Positions 49,808 to 59,087 of a DNA stretch of 64,000 bases are shown piece after piece. This DNA is from REEB481 sp964586595 (GTDB taxonomy: Bacteria; Bacteroidota; Bacteroidia; NS11-12g; UBA955), in NCBI GenBank assembly GCA_964586595.1, contig CAZPHB010000013.1, positions 14,129 to 78,128 of the forward strand. The letters run 5' to 3'. The number at the start of each line of letters is the position of its first letter. The stretch's first letter is position 1. Below the pieces are notes generated by a model. The model made no database searches, was not told the DNA's origin, and saw only the letters and a list, made by a program, of their open reading frames with translations. Made by a program: the position numbers and the translations under genes.

Positions 49808-50776
49808 ATACCTCACCCTCTTCCACCACAGCCCCCACCAACCCATTGGGCCGGCCATCAACACCTTCCACAGCGCTACACGCTTGGATGAGCCCGTGGC
49901 AAGGTGCATCAAACGAAACCACTGTCTCAACAGTAAGTGCCTTTGATCTGATGCTGATGAAGGAATCGGCCAATATGCAGCACTCAAATCATTCAACACG
50001 CGACAAACAAGGCAGGATGCTTCCCGGTTCAGGAGCTTATTCAGTCTGAGGAAGTTCAGAAATACCGTTAGTTCCTCCTGATTCAGCGCAACACCGGCTG
50101 CTTCGAGGTTGCGGTTTAACAATTTGGGAAGAAACGGCAACGCCATTTGTTCCGCTGCCCCGCTATGCGCGTCATAGCTTACCAGTATTTCAGGAATTAA
50201 GTCGAATTGCTTCACGGTGGCCAAGCGCAGGTACAATTCATAATCTTGTGCGCGGGCCATGGTTTCGTCGTAAAACAAGCCTTCCACAGCAAAAAAGTTA
50301 CGCGCCATCAGGCTGCTGTGGGCAAAGGGGTTGCGAAACATGAGCCAGGCCTGAAGGAGCTGCCGATTGGCAGGCATTTTTACCACAGGAACAGACCCAT
50401 TGCGCACCGCAATCCATGAAAACAACAATTCCGTTTCGGGATGTTGTTCAAAATGCTTCCATTGCCGTTCCAGTCGCTGAGGAAAGGCAAAATCATCGGC
50501 ATCCAACCATGCTACATAGTTGCCGCGTGCTTCGCGAAGCAGGATGTTTCTCGCCGCCGGAATACCCAGATGTTCGGAACCTCTGATCAACCTGATGCGC
50601 CGATCCTGAAATGCGTCCACCCTTCCAGCCGTATCATCCTGAGATGCGTCATCGTACACCAGAAATTCAAACTGGGTCATGGTTTGACCTAAAACACTTT
50701 CCACGGCTGCACCTATAGTACTTTCCGCATTCCGCGCAATCATTAAAACAGATATTTCTGGTTTCAAAACAGCCAT
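49799..50776 (-). CDS. Glycosyltransferase family 2
   Basis: 325 aa. The GT-A core shows VLMIARNAESTIGAAVESVLGQT, LVYDDASQDDTAG, GIPAARNILLREARGNYVAWLDADD (the DxDD metal site) and ARAQDYELYLRL. It adds a sugar in surface-polysaccharide assembly, in the cytoplasm. Its 3' end runs into the C-rich repeat: the last codons (YGG-stop) are made by repeat sequence, so the native C-terminus may have been altered. It overlaps the upstream glycosyltransferase gene by 13 bases. Confidence 0.9.
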   Translation of the reverse strand: MAVLKPEISVLMIARNAESTIGAAVESVLGQTMTQFEFLVYDDASQDDTAGRVDAFQDRRIRLIRGSEHLGIPAARNILLREARGNYVAWLDADDFAFPQRLERQWKHFEQHPETELLFSWIAVRNGSVPVVKMPANRQLLQAWLMFRNPFAHSSLMARNFFAVEGLFYDETMARAQDYELYLRLATVKQFDLIPEILVSYDAHSGAAEQMALPFLPKLLNRNLEAAGVALNQEELTVFLNFLRLNKLLNREASCLVCRVLNDLSAAYWPIPSSASDQRHLLLRQWFRLMHLATGSSKRVALWKVLMAGPMGWWGLWWKRVRYGG

Positions 50777-51726
50777 TTCAGCATGGGTTGCATGTAGCGC
50801 TCAGTGCAAGAGCTGTGGAAGATATTCAGTGCCTCCGGATTTGTCTGCATCTGTTCCGGATGCTGCAGTATGTTGGGTACTTCGTTCCAGTGGCGCACCT
50901 TAAGCCCTCCACCCAAAACCACCAGTTCTTCCAAGCCACCACCCGGCAAACAAACCACCGGAGTTCCCAACAAAAAAGATTCATGAGCCACCCGCGACCA
51001 ACCTTCCTGTACCTTGTTCAGAATGATGCTTGCGGCCGAGCTCGCCACCATTTTCAGATAATCGGTCTTTAAGGCGAAGTGATGCACGGGAAATGTGTCA
51101 TTATCAACTGCTTCCGGACTGGAAAAGAAACAGGTATAACCCAGACGCTGCAACTCTGGCAGCAACTGCCGGTATTGGTTCAAATCGGCCTTGGCAGACC
51201 ATTGTCCGAGGTGGATCAGCTTCGGATCCTTTTCAGCAGAAGCCCGAATGCTTTGGTAGGGTTCATCAGGGAAAAAATTGGGGAAGTGAAATGCTTCAAT
51301 ACTGAATTTCTCCCGAAATAAATGCTGCCAGTATGGCGCCACACAAACCACACGAATCCGCTCCTGATTCTTTCGGGCTACATGCCCCAGAAATCGATTC
51401 AGCAGCCAGTAATACGCCTGCGGCTTTCCGTCTTGCGGATCGTAGTTGTGCAGCACCAACAGCATTTTTTGCGCTGGATTTCGCCTGATGGCCCACCAAA
51501 CAGGCCATGCCAAACGCGCTACGGTGACAACGAGTTCTTCCTGTTTCGCTGCGCGGAAGGTTTTGAGGCCCAACTGTAACCAGGCGAATGGTCCTTTAAA
51601 GTTTTGCGTAAACCGAACCTCACGGAATGTATTGAACCCATGCATCTGTATCGCTGCACAGAATTCTTTCTCGTGGGCATACCCACCGGTGTGCAGGGAA
51701 CCATGCGACAGGTAGAGCATCCGCAT
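50764..51726 (-). CDS. Glycosyltransferase (GT-B fold, GT4-like)
   Basis: 320 aa. The N-terminal MRMLYLSHGSLHTGGYAHEKEF is a GT-B nucleotide-sugar/acceptor loop. The C-terminal part has LIHLGQWSAKADLN, NKVQEGWSRVAHESFLLGTPVVCLPGGGLEELV with the E-x7-E-like GT4 site. It is shorter than most GT4 enzymes. It is part of a polysaccharide cluster with gmd and fcl, and overlaps the GT2 gene. Confidence 0.82.
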   Translation of the reverse strand: MRMLYLSHGSLHTGGYAHEKEFCAAIQMHGFNTFREVRFTQNFKGPFAWLQLGLKTFRAAKQEELVVTVARLAWPVWWAIRRNPAQKMLLVLHNYDPQDGKPQAYYWLLNRFLGHVARKNQERIRVVCVAPYWQHLFREKFSIEAFHFPNFFPDEPYQSIRASAEKDPKLIHLGQWSAKADLNQYRQLLPELQRLGYTCFFSSPEAVDNDTFPVHHFALKTDYLKMVASSAASIILNKVQEGWSRVAHESFLLGTPVVCLPGGGLEELVVLGGGLKVRHWNEVPNILQHPEQMQTNPEALNIFHSSCTERYMQPMLKWLF

Positions 51727-51762
51727 GCCTGCAAGATAATCAGAAGCAGAGATACGCGGAGT

Positions 51763-52692
51763 TCAGGAATAACGACTCAGGAAGTCCTGATATGCCAACG
51801 CAATGCCGGCTTCAAGATCTACCTTGGGTTTCCAGCCGGTGGCAAAAAGCCTTTCCACGTCCATCAACTTGCGCGGTGTTCCATTGGGTTTGGAAGTATC
51901 GAAGCGCAGATTTCCCTCAAAGCCAATAACCTTCTTTACGAGAGAAGCCAGATCGCCAATACTGATGTCTGCGCCACAGCCTACATTCATGAACTGCTTG
52001 TCGTTGTAATGGTTCATCAAAAACAAACAGGCTGAAGCGAGGTCGTCGGCATACAAGAATTCCCGCAGCGGCGTTCCATCTCCCCAAATTTCCACTTCCT
52101 GTTTCCCCTGCACCTTGGCCTCGTGAAACTTGCGGATGAGGGCAGGCAATACATGGGAGTTTTCAGGATGATAATTGTCGTTCGGCCCATACAAATTGGT
52201 TGGCATGGCGGAGATGAAATTACAACCATACTGGTCGCGATAGGCTTCGCACATTTTTATACCGGCAATTTTTGCGATGGCATATGGTTCATTGGTAGGT
52301 TCCAGCGGGCCGGTCAGCAGATAATCTTCCTTCAGTGGCTGAGGCGCCAGCTTTGGGTAGATGCAGCTGCTGCCCAAAAAGAGCAGTTTCTTCACGCCGT
52401 ATTTCCATGCGAAGTGTATCAGGTTGTTCTGGATGCTCAGGTTGTCATACAGAAACTCTGCGCGGTAGGTGTTGTTGGCTAAAATACCGCCAACCTTTGC
52501 CGCAGCCACAAATACATATTCCGGTTGTTCCTGGGCATAAAATGCTTCCACCGCGGCCTGATTGCGCAAATCCAGTTCAGCGCTGCTGCGCGTCAGGATG
52601 TTCTGATATCCCGCGGCCGTCAAGGCCCTGGAAATGGCAGAACCTACCATTCCGCGGTGGCCGGCAACAAAAATTCGGGCTGTTAATTCCAT
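51763..52692 (-). CDS. fcl: GDP-L-fucose synthase
   Basis: 309 aa. NADPH-dependent epimerase-reductase making GDP-L-fucose from GDP-4-keto-6-deoxymannose. The Rossmann motif is VAGHRGMVGSAI (residues 9-20). The SDR catalytic set is SSCIYP (Ser) and YAIAKIAG (Tyr and Lys), with AAKVGGI and PTNLYGPNDNYHPENSHV also conserved. It lies directly after gmd (12-base gap), completing the pathway from GDP-mannose. Confidence 0.95.
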   Translation of the reverse strand: MELTARIFVAGHRGMVGSAISRALTAAGYQNILTRSSAELDLRNQAAVEAFYAQEQPEYVFVAAAKVGGILANNTYRAEFLYDNLSIQNNLIHFAWKYGVKKLLFLGSSCIYPKLAPQPLKEDYLLTGPLEPTNEPYAIAKIAGIKMCEAYRDQYGCNFISAMPTNLYGPNDNYHPENSHVLPALIRKFHEAKVQGKQEVEIWGDGTPLREFLYADDLASACLFLMNHYNDKQFMNVGCGADISIGDLASLVKKVIGFEGNLRFDTSKPNGTPRKLMDVERLFATGWKPKVDLEAGIALAYQDFLSRYS

Positions 52693-52704
52693 CAGGAAAT
52701 GCGA

Positions 52705-53841
52705 TTATTCGAAGTAGTTCATGGTGTAGAAGCCGCCATCTTTCAGGTAGCGCTCGCGCTGCATCAACTTGATGTCGCCTTCCATCATGTCCTTCACCAG
52801 TGCGGGAAGCGAATATTTGGGTTCCCATTTGAGGCGTGTTTTTGCTTTGGTAGGATCGCCAATCAGCAGTTCTACCTCGGTAGGACGGAAATATTTCGGA
52901 TCTACGTGGAGCAGGGTGCTGCCCAGCTTCAGGTGGCACTCCTGTCCGGTGATGGCGCGGAATTTTTCGTGGTCAACGGCAGAAAGAATACCGGTTTCAT
53001 CCACGTCTTTGCCTTTGAATTCCAATTGCATCCCTACTTCCGCAAATGCCATCCGCACAAACTCGCGGATTTCGGTGGTATGTCCGGTAGCAATAACGTA
53101 GTCCTCTGCACGGTCTTGCTGCAGAATCAGCCACATGGCTTCCACGTAATCCTTGGCATGCCCCCAGTCGCGCTTGCTGTTCAGGTTGCCCAGGTACAAT
53201 TTATCCTGCATGCCCAGGGCAATACGTGAAGCGGCACGGGTGATTTTCCGGGTAACAAATGTTTCGCCGCGGATGGGACTTTCATGATTAAAGAGGATTC
53301 CGTTGCAGGCGTACATATCGTAGGCCTCTCGATAGTTTACGGTAATCCAGTATGCGTATAGTTTGGCCGCTGCGTAGGGCGAACGTGGATAGAACGGAGT
53401 AGTTTCACTTTGTGGAACCGCCTGAACCAAACCATAGAGTTCGCTGGTGCTGGCCTGATAGATGCGGGTTTTGGCAGTCATGCCCAATATGCGCACCGCT
53501 TCGAGAATACGCAGGGTTCCGATACCATCGGCATTGGCCGTGTATTCAGGGGTTTCGAAACTCACATGCACATGGCTCATGGCAGCCAGGTTGTAAATTT
53601 CGTCGGGCTGCACTTCCTGAATGATGCGAATGAGGTTGGTACTGTCGGTCATGTCACCGTAGTGCAACTTCATCTGCACGTTTGGCTGGTGCGGATCCTG
53701 ATAGAGGTGATCGATTCTGTCGGTGTTGAACAGTGAACTGCGACGCTTGATGCCGTGAACCTGGTATCCTTTTTTCAAAAGGAATTCTGCCAGATAGGCA
53801 CCATCCTGACCGGTAATCCCGGTGATGAGGGCAACTTTCAT
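52705..53841 (-). CDS. gmd: GDP-mannose 4,6-dehydratase
   Basis: 378 aa from ATG 53841 (MKVALITGITGQDGAYLAEF), the invariant family start; the frame to 53919 is too long. It makes GDP-4-keto-6-deoxy-D-mannose. Family marks are HYGDMTDSTNL, NLAAMSHVHVSFE, QASTSELYG, FYPRSPYAAAKLYAYW (Tyr and Lys), and LFNHESPIRGETFVTRKI. First gene of the fucose cluster. A TATTTTTG -7 element (53872-53879) is 30 bases upstream. Confidence 0.97.
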   Translation of the reverse strand: MKVALITGITGQDGAYLAEFLLKKGYQVHGIKRRSSLFNTDRIDHLYQDPHQPNVQMKLHYGDMTDSTNLIRIIQEVQPDEIYNLAAMSHVHVSFETPEYTANADGIGTLRILEAVRILGMTAKTRIYQASTSELYGLVQAVPQSETTPFYPRSPYAAAKLYAYWITVNYREAYDMYACNGILFNHESPIRGETFVTRKITRAASRIALGMQDKLYLGNLNSKRDWGHAKDYVEAMWLILQQDRAEDYVIATGHTTEIREFVRMAFAEVGMQLEFKGKDVDETGILSAVDHEKFRAITGQECHLKLGSTLLHVDPKYFRPTEVELLIGDPTKAKTRLKWEPKYSLPALVKDMMEGDIKLMQRERYLKDGGFYTMNYFE

Positions 53842-53871
53842 CAGAGAGGTAGAGAAATGAATAACTTGCGG

Positions 53872-53879
53872 CAAAAATA
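53872..53879 (-). promoter_or_regulatory. Candidate -7 element of gmd
   Basis: The minus strand reads TATTTTTG, matching TAnnTTTG. It is in the 52-base space between the divergent gmd and deacetylase-like genes. Confidence 0.45.
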
Positions 53880-53893
53880 GGCATTCACGTCTT

Positions 53894-55156
53894 ATGGTTT
53901 TGGTGTTTAGCCCATTCAATCATCAAAAGCTGCACTTTGTGCTGTCGGAAATTTTTGTGCGCAGGTGCGGAATGCCTTTCCAAATCACCTGCGACCAAGC
54001 GTTTTTTGTCCAAACAGCAACCCATCTTAAGATCAATTATTCCTGGGAGCAACTTCCCGGAATCCAGATTTATCAATCCGGCTGGCTGCATCATGAAGGA
54101 CTGGATCCGCATTTTAAACCGGGCTATTCGCTGCAGTCGGGCCTTCCATGTCTGTTTCCCGATACCGGCAACACCCGTTTTGACCTATTTGCCGCCTGCT
54201 TCTGGCTGCTGTCGCGTTATGAAGAATACCAAGCCTTTCGCGGCGATGCCGAAGGCCGTTTTTCCCTGCAGGACTCCTGCCTTCCCGCCGACTGGACCTC
54301 TGAACCCTACCTCGACATCCACATACGGAAATTCCTGAGCCAACTGGGGCTACAGCCCAAAAATGAATTCCGAATCATTCCAACGGCCGACATTGACATC
54401 GCCTTTAAGTTTCAAGGAAGGCCTTGGCACATCCGCTTCGCGGGCTTGCTCCGCGATCTGCTCTTTTCCCGACAAAACCTTGCCGAACGCAAGCAGATGC
54501 GCCTTCAAAAACGCGATCCTTTCGATGTGTTCAATTGGCTGTGTGCGCACTTTCACAAGTTTCCGGATGCACGCATCTTCTGGCAGATGAACCGCAGCCG
54601 CAATGGAAAAGACCGGCAGGTGCACATCCGACATCCCTTGTTTTTGCAGCGGCTCAAAACCAGTGCTGCGCAGGTAAAACCGGGCATCCACCCTTCATGG
54701 GAAAGCAAAACCAACGCCGCACAACTGCATAAGGAAAAAACCGCGCTGGAACGCAGCATTGGACAACAGGTTTGCGACAGCCGTCAGCATTTCCTCGCGT
54801 TCAGCTTTCCGCAAACATTCAGAAACCTTGTGCAGGCGGGAATCACGCAAGATTATTCTCTGGGCTGGCCGGAACAGGCAGGCTTCCGCGCGGCTACATC
54901 CTGGCCGTTTGCCTTTTACGATGTACTGCGCGACAAGCAGGAGGCGCTGTGTTTCATCCCCAGCTGTGCGATGGACGTTACACTGAAGGATTATATGGGA
55001 TTGAACACCGAGGAAGCTACAGCGCTGGGTAATGAATTGAAAGACAAAACCCGGCGAGAAGGAGGTGTTTTTTGTTTTATTGTTCATAACGAAAGTATGA
55101 GCGAAACCGGTTCCTGGAATGGCTGGCGAAAGGTTGCGGAGGCCTGGATGTCATGA
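53894..55156 (+). CDS. Polysaccharide deacetylase-like protein (DUF7033-type N-terminus)
   Basis: 420 aa. The front part (about 1-135) with FVQTATHLKINYS, FPDTGNTRFDLFAACFWLLSRYEEY resembles the domain that precedes NodB-like deacetylases in Bacteroidota polysaccharide clusters. The TADIDIAFKF segment supplies the D-x-D metal site, and KRDPFDVFNWL follows as in that family. The H-x3-H metal motif is written HYS/HPSW-like (IHPSWESKTN), so deacetylase activity is likely but not sure. Its stop overlaps the FemAB-like gene start by four bases (ATGA). Confidence 0.72.
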   Translation: MVLVFSPFNHQKLHFVLSEIFVRRCGMPFQITCDQAFFVQTATHLKINYSWEQLPGIQIYQSGWLHHEGLDPHFKPGYSLQSGLPCLFPDTGNTRFDLFAACFWLLSRYEEYQAFRGDAEGRFSLQDSCLPADWTSEPYLDIHIRKFLSQLGLQPKNEFRIIPTADIDIAFKFQGRPWHIRFAGLLRDLLFSRQNLAERKQMRLQKRDPFDVFNWLCAHFHKFPDARIFWQMNRSRNGKDRQVHIRHPLFLQRLKTSAAQVKPGIHPSWESKTNAAQLHKEKTALERSIGQQVCDSRQHFLAFSFPQTFRNLVQAGITQDYSLGWPEQAGFRAATSWPFAFYDVLRDKQEALCFIPSCAMDVTLKDYMGLNTEEATALGNELKDKTRREGGVFCFIVHNESMSETGSWNGWRKVAEAWMS

Positions 55157-56064
55157 GCATACACTTCCTGCGCAATGATGAGATTGACCGCGTGGCCTGG
55201 GATGCTTGCGTGGAAACAGCACCTGTTTCGCTCGCATACGCAAAGAGCTGGTATCTGGATGCCATGTGTGAAGGAGCATGGCATGCATTGGTTATGGACG
55301 ATTACCGCGCCGTGATGCCTCTTCCCTACCGCCGGAAATGGGGCATTGATTACCTCAGCCAACCTGCCTTTACACAACAACTGGGTGTTTTTGGATTGGT
55401 TTCTGCGGAAGCATACCTGCAATTCCTGAATGCCATTCCCCGAAATTATCGGCTGGCCGATCTTCAGCTACATACCGGAACTCCCGGAAACCTTCAAGGA
55501 TTAAAGGCAAGAACAACATATTGGCTGAATCTGGAGCGGCCTTACATGCAAATCTGCGCCGGCTACCGCAAGGATGCACACAAAAACCTGCGCAAGCTGG
55601 AGACGCATTCAGGGCCAACCCGGGTGGAGGATTTGTTTGACTTCGACCTGCATATTGCGCATTACCGCGCAGCGTATGGCGCCATGAATCCCAACCTGGA
55701 CAACGAGGCGTACCGCAGGTTTCGCCGCGCGATGGAGGCCGCTGCAGCACGGCAACAGCTGGAGGCGCTGCAATTCACTGACCGCAACGGAATACCATTG
55801 GCCACGGGTTTATTTCTGAAAAGCAAAAAACTGCTGCACTACGTGATGGGCGCACCGGTGCCAGGCGCAGATTCAGGCGGCGTGCACGGAATCATTGACG
55901 CCCTGGTTCGCAAATACGCCGGCACTCCATTCACGCTGGACTTTGAAGGTTCTGAAATCCCTTCCGTGGCTTATTTCTATGCCAAGTTTGGCGCCCTGCC
56001 TCAGCACTACTATGCCCTGCGCATCAACCGACTTCCCCTAATCCTGCGACTGCTCAAAAAATAA
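55153..56064 (+). CDS. FemAB/GNAT-like acyltransferase
   Basis: 303 aa. The fold is that of FemAB-like double-GNAT proteins: WDACVETAPVSLAYAKSWYLD at the N-terminus, VMPLPYRRKWGIDYLSQPAFTQQLGVFG, then YRKDAHKNLRKLE and a C-terminal LDFEGSEIPSVAYFYAKFGA that fits the acyl-donor site end. Such proteins transfer amino acids or acyl groups to sugars or peptides. It sits in the polysaccharide cluster, so glycan decoration is inferred. A weak hairpin terminator follows (56066-56095). Confidence 0.75.
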   Translation: MSIHFLRNDEIDRVAWDACVETAPVSLAYAKSWYLDAMCEGAWHALVMDDYRAVMPLPYRRKWGIDYLSQPAFTQQLGVFGLVSAEAYLQFLNAIPRNYRLADLQLHTGTPGNLQGLKARTTYWLNLERPYMQICAGYRKDAHKNLRKLETHSGPTRVEDLFDFDLHIAHYRAAYGAMNPNLDNEAYRRFRRAMEAAAARQQLEALQFTDRNGIPLATGLFLKSKKLLHYVMGAPVPGADSGGVHGIIDALVRKYAGTPFTLDFEGSEIPSVAYFYAKFGALPQHYYALRINRLPLILRLLKK

Positions 56065-56065
56065 A

Positions 56066-56095
56066 GCAGCGCCAAACCTCTTAGTCTGACGCTGC
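56066..56095 (+). terminator. Weak hairpin after the FemAB-like gene
   Basis: GCAGCG (56066-56071) and CGCTGC (56090-56095) can pair around an 18-base loop, between convergent genes. No good T-run follows. Confidence 0.3.
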
Positions 56096-56122
56096 CTCTG
56101 TTTAAAAGATGGTGCTTATTGC

Positions 56123-58342
56123 TCAGCGCAAATCTGCGCGCAGTGTAACAGAAAAATTGCGTCCTGCCGCGCTGATGCCGCTGGCAAATTGACGGTAGTG
56201 CAGGTCTGCAATGTTTTCCACGGCGGCCTGAACCATCACGTATTTCCCCAATCGTCTGGAGCCACGAAGGTTAAAGGTTGTCCAGGCGGGCATGCCGCTG
56301 GGCAAAGCATACTGGAGGTTGTCTTCCCCGCTGGGGCTGTAATCTTCCAAACGTTTGGCCGCAGACCAACGCATAAAAAATTCTGCGCGCCACCTGGCAT
56401 TTTGCCAAGCCACCGAAGATTGTCCGAAGGCCGGAGCTATATGATCCATTGGTACTTCCTGAATCTGTTCAGAAGCCTGGTAACGACCGTAGGTATAATT
56501 CCAGGTGTGGCGTGTTTCAAAACCCTTTCCCAGGTTCCAATACATGCTGGCCCAAGCTCCGGAAACCCTTGCCGTTGCTGCATTTTGCATGCTGCGAACC
56601 TTACTCATACTTCCCTGAAACACGGCACTGTCCTGCCCGTTCAGCCGATCATCCATCAACACCAGCGCATTGCTGAGCCAGGTTTGAAAGGCACCGATTT
56701 CAATGCGCATACCATCTCGCGGCTTCCACAGGGTTGATAGTTCCATGTTGAGCGCCTGCTCTGCGCGCACATCCGGGTTAGGAATGATGAGCAAACCGGT
56801 TTGAGATTCAAACACCTTTCCAAGGTCATCCACGTTGGGAGCCCTGAAACCAGTACTTAGCAATCCTTTAAGTTGCAGACGTTTGCCGGCGCTGAAGGCC
56901 ACACCCTCCGAAAAAGTAAGTACCGGATAGTTTTGCCGAACATCATAAGCACCGATCAGGCTGGCCGCGGAAAAGGAAGCGTCCAAACCGATGTAGGATG
57001 CGCGAATTCCTGAGTTGAACACCCAGCGCTGGTTGTTGCTTTTCAGCAGGTGATGTACGTATGCCGCAGCTTGTATCATGCCGCTGCCACCATCCGGATA
57101 ACGAGTCCCCGCCGGAGTGCGCAAGCCGGTGTTGATGTTGATGGTTGCAGCCGTTGACTGAACCTTGTTGTACGTGAGTTCGGCACCATAGCGCCATTCC
57201 TGTCTGCCCGCCAACCGGTTAAAGTCGGCATTCACGCTAAACACATCCACCACTTCCTGTTGTGACAACTGCAGCGGATTCTGGTATCGTCTGGAAACCC
57301 TGCCCTGCTCCTGCTGCTGATATGCGGCCACGATGCGTCCTTCATCATAGATGCCGCCATTCTTCCCTTTCAGGTTTAGGTGATAACCCAGCAGCATTCT
57401 GTTTTGAGGCGCATAGGTCCATTCGGCGAAGCGGGGCATTCCGTTGCGCCATTCAGAAAGCCGGTCGTAGCGGGGAACATCTTCACTTCCGGAATATTGG
57501 AAGTTCAGCGTATGCTCGGCCCGATTGCCCCGGCGATAGCTCAGTTTTCCGAACAAATCCTTCTGTCTGTAGGCAGATCCGCGTTGCAGCAATGGATTGT
57601 CATTCCGCAGAAAGCTGTCCTTACCCTGCACTGTGGCCTGATACCAGAAACGCTTTCCGAAGGAGGTATCGTCGAAGTTGCGCCTGCTCCCTGCGCGCAA
57701 GTCTCCAAAATCACTGTAAGATGCAGAAAGCCTGAAGGCCAGTTTTCTGCCGCCTATGCCCAGATACGCATTGAGGCTTTGTTCATGCATGGCAGAACTG
57801 TAGCGGGTCATGGCGCCGGCCTTCACCTTGGGGCTTCGGGCTTTTTCGGAAAATTCAGGATTTACCGTAAAGAAGTGCATCACGCCGCCCAGGGCATCAC
57901 TGCCATACATTACAGACGACGGACCGAACAACACCTCCATGCGGGAAAGCATGTTCTGATCCAGGGTAATTACATCCTGAAGGTGTCCGGCCCTGTAAAT
58001 GGCGTTGTTCATCCGAATGCCATCCACCACCAGCAGCACGCGGTTGGCTTCAAATCCCCGTAAAATCGGGCTGCCACCGCCAAGCTGACTTTTCTGTATG
58101 AATACCTGCCCCGTGTTTTGCAGCAATTCTGCCGCAGTGGGCTGACCCACAAAACGGATGTCGCGTTGGGTCATCACCAAACTTTGTTGTGCAATGCGCG
58201 ATTGCTTTTCGCCCGACCTCCAGGCACTTAAAACAACGGGGTCCATTTCCGCTGCTGTGGTATCTATCTTCTGGGCATGCGCCAGCGAGGTAAAACGCAG
58301 CGCAATCAGGCCTGCCCAAAGGCCTTTGAGTACTAAATTCAT
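56123..58342 (-). CDS. TonB-dependent receptor of the hemoglobin/transferrin/lactoferrin type
   Basis: 739 aa from ATG 58342 (signal peptide ending SLAHAQ). The plug has the signature QVFIQKSQLGGGSPILRG then FEANRVLLVVDGIRMNNAIYRAGHLQ and FGPSSVMYGSDALGGVMHFFT, all characteristic of the heme/hemoglobin receptor group. The barrel ends RNFSVTLRADLR. A heme or iron-complex role is likely but not certain, because no HmuY or heme-transport gene is adjacent. The gap upstream (58343-58471) holds an inverted repeat at 58441-58456 that could be an operator. Confidence 0.88.
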   Translation of the reverse strand: MNLVLKGLWAGLIALRFTSLAHAQKIDTTAAEMDPVVLSAWRSGEKQSRIAQQSLVMTQRDIRFVGQPTAAELLQNTGQVFIQKSQLGGGSPILRGFEANRVLLVVDGIRMNNAIYRAGHLQDVITLDQNMLSRMEVLFGPSSVMYGSDALGGVMHFFTVNPEFSEKARSPKVKAGAMTRYSSAMHEQSLNAYLGIGGRKLAFRLSASYSDFGDLRAGSRRNFDDTSFGKRFWYQATVQGKDSFLRNDNPLLQRGSAYRQKDLFGKLSYRRGNRAEHTLNFQYSGSEDVPRYDRLSEWRNGMPRFAEWTYAPQNRMLLGYHLNLKGKNGGIYDEGRIVAAYQQQEQGRVSRRYQNPLQLSQQEVVDVFSVNADFNRLAGRQEWRYGAELTYNKVQSTAATININTGLRTPAGTRYPDGGSGMIQAAAYVHHLLKSNNQRWVFNSGIRASYIGLDASFSAASLIGAYDVRQNYPVLTFSEGVAFSAGKRLQLKGLLSTGFRAPNVDDLGKVFESQTGLLIIPNPDVRAEQALNMELSTLWKPRDGMRIEIGAFQTWLSNALVLMDDRLNGQDSAVFQGSMSKVRSMQNAATARVSGAWASMYWNLGKGFETRHTWNYTYGRYQASEQIQEVPMDHIAPAFGQSSVAWQNARWRAEFFMRWSAAKRLEDYSPSGEDNLQYALPSGMPAWTTFNLRGSRRLGKYVMVQAAVENIADLHYRQFASGISAAGRNFSVTLRADLR

Positions 58343-58440
58343 GGTATGTTTGGGTTTAAATGAAAGAAACGAGTACCGCGCAGCGGCACCCAAATACCTC
58401 AATCGCTGCAATGAATGCATCGCAGGATTTCCGGAACAGC

Positions 58441-58470
58441 AAGAACATCCGTTCTTACCAGTTCTTAAAC
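58441..58470. promoter_or_regulatory. Operator-like repeats upstream of the heme-type receptor
   Basis: AAGAAC (58441-58446) and GTTCTT (58451-58456) form an inverted repeat four bases apart. GTTCTTA then recurs at 58461-58467, ten bases on. A metal- or heme-responsive repressor site is plausible. Confidence 0.4.
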
Positions 58471-58471
58471 C

Positions 58472-59014
58472 TCAACATTCCGGGGGCCTGAGCGGAGGAC
58501 TTGCATGTCCGGCAAGCGTGCGTATGGGCTTCAACAAGTGATCTACTTTGACAAACCCGGTAATGCCAAAGTACCGAAAAGCTTCCGCAGCAGGTACCAA
58601 TTGCTTCAGAAACTGAACCCAGCGGGTTTCCTCGTCGGGCGTTTCAGCGTTTGCCTGCAACAAACGACGGGTCAGCGTTTTGAGCTCTTGATTCAGTGCA
58701 GTTTCCTTGCTGTCTTCCCAAATATGCAGGAATACCGAATCATTCCGTGTTTCGACGCTGATCACATCGTACAGGCTTCCGTTCCATTCAAATTCATCCT
58801 CATGAACCCAGCGCAAACCGGCGGGTTCCGAAGATTCAGGGTATGCGAACACACGAATTTGTTCGGGTGCGGTGCTGTTGATGATGATGGCTTTGGCTTC
58901 CTTTCTGGCGCGGTACTTCTGCAGTTGCAGCCACGAATACATGCCGATAAACGAGGCAAAGAGCAGTGTCAATATTACCACTCCCAGAAACCTGATGATT
59001 CCTTCACGCCTCAT
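58472..59014 (-). CDS. Single-span membrane protein of unknown function next to TonB receptor
   Basis: 180 aa from ATG 59014 (MRREGIIRFLGVVILTLLF). One N-terminal membrane helix (about 8-27) is followed by a basic stretch QKYRARKEAK and a periplasmic domain with WVHEDEFEWNGSLYDVISVE and VFLHIWEDSKE. That wording matches, from memory, a widespread Bacteroidota protein of unknown function that often accompanies TonB receptors for metals. It has its own -7 element (59025-59032) and precedes the receptor gene by 129 bases. Confidence 0.65.
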   Translation of the reverse strand: MRREGIIRFLGVVILTLLFASFIGMYSWLQLQKYRARKEAKAIIINSTAPEQIRVFAYPESSEPAGLRWVHEDEFEWNGSLYDVISVETRNDSVFLHIWEDSKETALNQELKTLTRRLLQANAETPDEETRWVQFLKQLVPAAEAFRYFGITGFVKVDHLLKPIRTLAGHASPPLRPPEC

Positions 59015-59024
59015 GCCTGAAGCG

Positions 59025-59032
59025 CAAAGATA
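59025..59032 (-). promoter_or_regulatory. Candidate -7 element of the membrane protein gene
   Basis: The minus strand reads TATCTTTG, matching TAnnTTTG, ten bases before ATG 59014. Confidence 0.5.
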
Positions 59033-59087
59033 ATTATCCACGACCGCTTGCTGCTTTACATCCTGCAGATTTTGAGCAGCGGAACAT

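Noticed and set aside
49491..49973. Minus-strand frame encoding repeated GVWEFGS-type peptides
   Set aside because: Produced by reading the C-rich array backwards. Databases may hold such predicted proteins, but nothing here supports translation.
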